This document shows, piece by piece, positions 58,985 to 64,000 of a stretch of DNA of 64,000 bases (its first letter is position 1; each line of letters opens with the position of its first letter). A model generated the notes under the pieces. That model made no database searches, was not told the DNA's origin, and saw nothing but the letters and a program-made list of their open reading frames with translations. This stretch comes from Nephrocerus scutellatus (lineage: Eukaryota > Arthropoda > Insecta > Diptera > Pipunculidae), in NCBI GenBank assembly GCA_947095585.1, contig OX352763.1, positions 16,851,462 to 16,915,461 of the forward strand, read 5' to 3'. The position numbers and the translations under genes are program-made.

Positions 58985-59245
58985 ATTACAGTGGATAACC
59001 AGGGAGGATCGCCTTATAAAGTTTACCTCCGTAGCAATGGATACGCTTTAAGAAATATTTTGGTGTTCCTTTATTGGACATCCACTAGTCCTGGCTATTA
59101 CGCTTCCGACTTAAACCTTTGGCAGTTTCCTTCTCCCAAGTTGGGATTCCAATATTACAGTGGATAACCTGGGAGGATCTCCATGTAAAGTTAAGCTCCT
59201 TAGCAATTGATACGCTTTAAGAAATGTTTTGATGTTCCTTAATTT
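58985..59245. repeat. Duplicated 90-bp segment with 169-bp spacing
   Basis: ATTACAGTGGATAACC.GGGAG and GATACGCTTTAAGAAAT.TTT occur at 58985-59075 and 59154-59243. The 80 bases between the two copies are unrelated. Confidence 0.85.
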
Positions 59246-59344
59246 TCCTATTTGTCCTTTATATCTATTGCGAATATCTATCAATACATTTATAGAATAC
59301 AATACATATATCTACCGCGAATATCTGTCGTTTGGATTCTGGCA

Positions 59345-59935
59345 TCAATTTAAGGGTTTTGCCTTGGAATTGTAGTGCTGGAAGCGTTATTTGTTTCCGT
59401 TTTGTGAAAAGTGTGCAAACTGTATTTTCTGTATTGACGCTTAGGCCAACCTCTTTGCACCAGTTTGAGAGCAGATTGCATTCGTTCTGTTAGTGTGCTC
59501 TCGAATTTACCTCCAACCATTAGAAAAAGGTCAGCTCCGTATCTGAGGTTTGTTTAGCTATTATTCTTTAGCCTGTCCAATAATTGGTCCATTACTAATA
59601 GCCTCTGGTTGCTGCTATTGTGATCTTTTCGTCACCGAACGAGGCCTGCATTTTCCTGCTTTTTAACATGCTTATGACCCATCTTAGGATAGAGGAGTCA
59701 GTGCCTCTTGATCTAGCCTGTGTGAATTACTTCGAAGTTGGTGTTGTCAAAAGCGCCTTGTATTGTCAATGAAGGCGCATAGTAACATTTCTTTGCTACG
59801 AAGTGTGTCTTCGATTTCGATTGTCAGCATATGTAGTGCTGTTTTAGTTGATTTGCCAGTCTGATATGCTTGTTGACTGAGGTTTAAGGGGCTTTGTTGA
59901 TTTCTTGATGATAATAGTATTTTTCTTTCTCTTTG
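59345..59935 (-). pseudogene. I-group LINE RT fragment (fingers to thumb)
   Basis: From 59900 downward the minus strand reads SQQAYQTGKSTKTALHMLTI, then 'LCAFIDNTRRF' and GAFDNTNFEVIHTG (motif A region). The catalytic region follows as RYGADLFLMVGGKF (about 59555-59510, box degraded from YADD), then FESTLTERMQSAL (about 59510-59470) and the SVNTEKT block near 59430. It has several frameshifts and ends within the thumb region near 59345. Confidence 0.8.
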
Positions 59936-59949
59936 AGAGTTACTTTGAT

Positions 59950-60140
59950 CTTTAAGATTGGAAAGTTTATTTTCCGCCTTTTTGATATATGGAATTATTG
60001 TGATTTCGTTGGGGTTAATGGATATCCCCTATTTTCCGCACCACAGCCATGTGTCTTTAGGTCATCTTGCATCATGTCTCAGATGGTTTTTCATGTTTGG
60101 CTTTGATGATTATACTGTGAAGTCGTCGGCGTAACCTATT
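59950..60140 (-). pseudogene. Second I-group RT fragment (catalytic box and thumb)
   Basis: The minus strand reads RRLEVIGYADDFTV (about 60115-60075, box intact) and then NPTKSQ- and SKRRKI-like blocks (about 60020-59965). In an intact RT this part follows motif A, yet here it lies upstream of the fragment that contains motif A. Two insertions or a rearrangement must be present. Confidence 0.72.
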
Positions 60141-60179
60141 ACTTCTAGACGTCTATTGTTGGTTTATAATATGTATATA

Positions 60180-62394
60180 AGTGTTTAAATTTAATTTCCA
60201 TAACGTAAAAGACGGCATGCTTAAAATAAATTATCCCAAAGCCAAAAGTTGTACTCCAAATATTTTTTTACAGTAAATATTTATTTTCAGGCATATACGT
60301 TAAGGAAGACAAGCAGACGGATTCACGAATGTAAAGACAAAAGAACAGGACAGACAGACAAAATAAAAAACCAACTTTTACAAAAAAAAATATAAAAGTT
60401 CTGCTCATGTCTACGGTGTATCTTTGTCTGCCCCATTAAAAAATGTCTGTCAGACTTTAAGTTTTAGATGTGAATCGGTTTCCCCAAAAGAAAAAGGAAA
60501 AACAAACAATAAATTTTGAATCCTTTGCAAAAAACTAGTGTAAATGAGAACATCACGATCTCCTTCAGACTTCTTGACTGCACAATATTACACAAGGACT
60601 TTCATTATCATTCACTTCTATTATAAAAACATAAATGTATGCGCGTATAAGTAATGCCATAGCCACTTGCCTTCCTTGAAAAGATTCAACAGCGATAGTA
60701 CATCAAATGAGTGTGGGTATAACGAATTCCATGAATTCACTGTAATTTAAACTCCCACCCACCAAGAGCCAACGGAAAAATATATTTTTCCATGGCAAGT
60801 TAATTCCCCGAGAAAGTTATGGAATTCCCACTTGGGGCTAAGCATAGGAATTCTCGTCTTTTTTTGATTCCTCACAATATTTAATACTGCACTACTCACC
60901 AACTTACCTACTCAACAACTTACAAACGCGCTCGCTATGCGAACACAAGTATATAAGCGCCTATTATTGGAATGCAGCACACAGAGCCGACTGATGCCTA
61001 CTACCATCAAGGGGTGGTGTACCATCTACCGTTCACCATATACTATATATTATGTGTTCATATTTGTGTCAAGGTTTGTTATCACAGCAGAGAAAAAAGT
61101 CGACTATTGTTGTTGGCACACGATTCATATAACTATTCGTATATGTACGAGTATATTCAATTGCGTGCACTATAAGGATATTCTGGAACAAAGTATTTGT
61201 AGAATGCGGAATTACGTTCTCTCCTTCTCTGTGAAACACCGTTAATACACAACCTACTGCATCGACTGCCAAATCACAGAAACTGATAGGTGCGATGCTG
61301 TGTTATGGTAGCTTATTACTCACTTGAAAGGCCCAATCGAACAATGTGTACCGTGAGTAGTTATTCACGAGTGAATATTTCGTATTTTCGATGCAGGTGT
61401 GCATATTAGCACTATCGGATACTTCACTTATTGCTTCTGGTTGGGCGCTTATCCTTGGGGAACTTCAACACTAAGGGGAATGTTTCCTCTTTTTACTTTA
61501 TTTTAGTTTTCTCTGTCATGACTTTTGTAAACTTTTTTTTCTTTCATCATTTGGAAAATCATTTTCTCTCGTCACATCGAGTTTTTAAAGCAAATTAAGC
61601 TCTATTGAGGAAAGAGTGCAAGAGCATAGCTTTACATTCATCAAAAACTGTCACTTACATAATATACACACATAAGTCAAACAAACTCAAGGAATCGACC
61701 GTGTAATGAATGCAATTTTGCGTGAATTTCAGTTCCGGTGAGTTTCACATTGCATTGCATACGAAAGTACCTACGTTGCATAAGTTGCAGTCCAACCACC
61801 TGACTGTTGCAGAGATAATATACGAAAAGACTTCATACTACCATTCATACCCCACATCCAATTGCATTTTGATGAACATTCATACGTTGTGTCTCATTAA
61901 TATTTTTGCAGGAAAACTGCAACAACCACATAGCTACATTTAACGAAACGACCTAGGAGCATTCAGGCATCCAGTTACCAAGCACAAGTTAAAGACGTGC
62001 CAACGTTCCGCACGGTTAGGATTGCACCACACACACATACACCACAGACGCGTCACACAACAGAACTCAGATACTCACTAAAACAACAAATCCTCTCAGA
62101 CGAAGATTTACGTAGCTATACTAACTGTATATTTCTTACACAGATATATACGTCCTTTAGGAAACCGCTCGTAATTGTGCCATGTAACAGTCTGGACGTA
62201 AATTACGTTGACAGTTTACGTATTTTAAAATGTTTAAACTTTCATAAAAAATTTACCTTCTTAGGTGTGTACTTTCGATGTGGTGGACGAACGGGAAGGA
62301 TATACTAACTGCAGAACAATACATGGATGCCATTGATATCAGTAAAGGATAACATGAAATTTTAATTTTTTTCTGAATTTCTTTTCAGTTTTTG
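60180..62394. other. AT-rich spacer
   Basis: No gene supported. Open frames near 60937-61245 and 61710-62308 show no domain. No repeat was recognised. Confidence 0.35.
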
Positions 62395-63375
62395 ATTTCC
62401 GATCCTGAAAAAATCATATTTGGCTCCACAACCGCGGTCCGGTCCTGGCCTTCCGCAAAAACCCTCTCCACTGGTTCCGATTTTGAGCCGATATCATCCA
62501 TTTTGGCATCCCTAAACTCTGGAAGTCTGCGGTACTCAACATCGTTATACCACGATAATTGCTGCAGGTTGTGATATCTCCTTTCTTATCTATGGAACAC
62601 TGGATACCTCACGCCAGTCTTCTGGTATCGCTACTGCCTTAAATACTTGCACTATTACTTCCTGAATTGCTTGATGTATTGTGGAGCCTCCTAGTTTAAT
62701 CAGTTTCGCTGGGATCCCATCCAATCCCTAGGCGTTATTATATTTGAGCCGATTTATCGATCTGCTAACTTAGTCTATGCTCGGTATCGGCAGCATAGTA
62801 TGGTCTTCGGTCATTGGTGGCGCCTCCAATTTCTCAGTTAGCAAGCTATTTAGCAACTCATCAAAGTGCTCTTCCCATCGCTCTAAGATGCCTTTAAGAT
62901 CGGCGATCATATCACCCTCTTTTTCCTTGCAGTATGTGCAAGGCGGTGTATATTTAAGGAATGATGATGATGCAATCCGCGCTCGGACATCAACAAGATA
63001 GTGGTCCGAGTCGACGTTGGCACCTCGGTATGTTCGTTCGTACCGTCAGTAGGTTCTGGTTGTGGTGGCGGCCTATCAACACGTGGTCTATCTGTTTGCG
63101 AGTGGCTCCATCAGGAGATACTCAGGTGGCTTTGTGGATATTTTTCCGCGCAAACCTTGTACTAGCAACGACCATTTTATTGTTTGCTGCCATCTTTACG
63201 ACTCGTTGTCCATTGTCATTAGTGTTCTCGTGTAAGCTATGGTTGTACAGATACAATGTACTGCCTGATACTGGCTCCCTATCTATTTTGGCATTCATAT
63301 TCCCCAGAATGATTTTTACGTCGTACTGAGGACACGCATGGAGTACCCGTTTGCATTCCTTCGACTTTTTAATAA
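62395..63375 (-). mobile_element. RTE-like retrotransposon, rearranged copy A7 (family A)
   Basis: The piece at 62419-62525 is the family A 3' UTR (GGTTCCGATTTTGAGCCGAT). At 62525 the sequence jumps to the RT fingers region and linker (62525-62950). At about 62955 it jumps again to the endonuclease (62960-63375), whose minus strand reads YDVKIILGNMNAKIDREPVS, then SLHENTNDNGQ, STRFARKNIHKATWVSPDG and TRKQIDHVLIG. The RT palm, thumb and C-terminus are deleted. The order of retained parts is still normal, so this is an internally deleted copy. Confidence 0.87.
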
Positions 63376-63389
63376 AGGGCTTAGCCCAC

Positions 63390-64000
63390 CTTGTTGCCGT
63401 GGCACAAGTGTTTGAGGGAGATTTCCTTTGGCAATAAGTTTAAATGTATAAAAAAAATAGCAAAGTGGGGAGAACACAACAATGCTGTCTGTCTTCTCCC
63501 TTTGAAGCGGAATGGTAACCTCCAACCATTATTCATGATTGGCACTTGTATCGAGGAATCTAGAAAACTAGTAATTCTTGGTATTAACGTCAACACCGAA
63601 CTTCATTGGAATGACCGCATCGCCAAAATGGTGCAAAGTGCTTTGGCTTCCTAACAAGGTGCAAGAATTATTTCACACCCTCTGATCTGGTTACTAATTA
63701 CAAGGCCCAAATTCGAGTATAATTGTCATATCTAGTCGGGTGCATCTAAGACCAGTTTGCATCGGCTTCACAGAATACAGAATGGTGCAAAAAAACGGTG
63801 GCAAAAATATTGAGAGAAGAATTGTTAGCTTGAGAATCGTAGGAATGTGTCCTGTTTATCACTGTATTTCAGTTGAATTCCGCCCCTCGCGTTTTCACGT
63901 ACTGATCAGTTTAGAGACTCTTTCTTTGATCATACAACACTAATGTAGAATGTTTTACCAAGCTCTGTGTTACCCCATCACTATGATCCGCAGGGATGCA
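63390..64000 (+). pseudogene. Family C (jockey/CR1-like) RT C-terminal region, cut by window end
   Basis: The plus strand reads KWGEHNNAVCLLPLKRNGNL, then IGTCIEESRKLVILGINVNT, then ELHWNDRIAKMVQSAL. Broken frames follow with FEYNCHI, LHRLHRIQNG, RRNVSCLSLY, 'QFRDSFFDHTTLM' and 'LPSSVLPHHYDPQGC'. It corresponds block for block to 43060-43620 but is more decayed. The 3' end lies outside the window. Confidence 0.85.

Noticed and set aside
1..64000. CRISPR arrays, operons, ribosome binding sites or phage modules
   Set aside because: The window is eukaryotic; the short tandem repeats have no spacer structure and no associated genes.

Overview
The window looks like repeat-rich intergenic and intronic DNA from a dipteran, most likely a tephritid-type fruit fly. 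The species assignment is inference. It rests on one kekkon-family LRR-Ig receptor exon, the AT-rich background, and many decayed non-LTR retrotransposons. There is no operon structure, rRNA, CRISPR array or intact tRNA gene. Only one protein-coding host exon can be supported with high confidence: a minus-strand kekkon exon at 8617-10291, closed by a strong splice donor at 8616. Its downstream exon or exons were not found.

Layout. 1-8.1 kb holds retrotransposon relics: an RTE-like copy, a second RT C-terminus, a gag-like ORF, a family B RT fragment beside a 121-bp tandem duplication, and a family C (jockey/CR1-like) RT. 8.1-11.9 kb holds the kek exon and its upstream flank, with no recognisable transposon. 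12-23 kb has RT/RNase H relics, three tandem-repeat patches and a family H RT. 23.3-23.95 kb is a compound short repeat with head-to-head units. 24-27 kb looks unique and unannotatable. 27.2-28.5 kb is an RT relic next to inverted copies of the 18.6-kb satellite. 30.8-36.9 kb has RTE-like family A pieces on both strands plus family C fragments. 37.8-41 kb has a tandem duplication, two copies of a tRNA-derived SINE and an 11-bp minisatellite. 42.8-44.5 kb has family C and another RT relic. 47.3-51.8 kb has a 120-bp minisatellite, a Tc1/mariner relic and several family A and B pieces. 53.2-53.7 kb has a short element ending in a near-perfect 32-bp palindrome and an 8-bp satellite. 58.3-60.1 kb has a third SINE and three RT relics. 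62.4-64 kb has a rearranged family A copy and a family C copy cut by the window end.

The genes do not form a pathway. The kek exon encodes the extracellular, transmembrane and proximal cytoplasmic part of a neuronal/epithelial type LRR-Ig receptor. Everything else recognisable is selfish DNA. Family labels A-H are my own working labels, based on shared motifs read by eye. I did not find a new molecular system. The most unusual items are the SINE family and its minisatellite tail, the palindrome/8-bp satellite junction, the satellite shared between 18.6 and 28.3 kb, and the recurrent tandem duplications with 120-170 bp periods.
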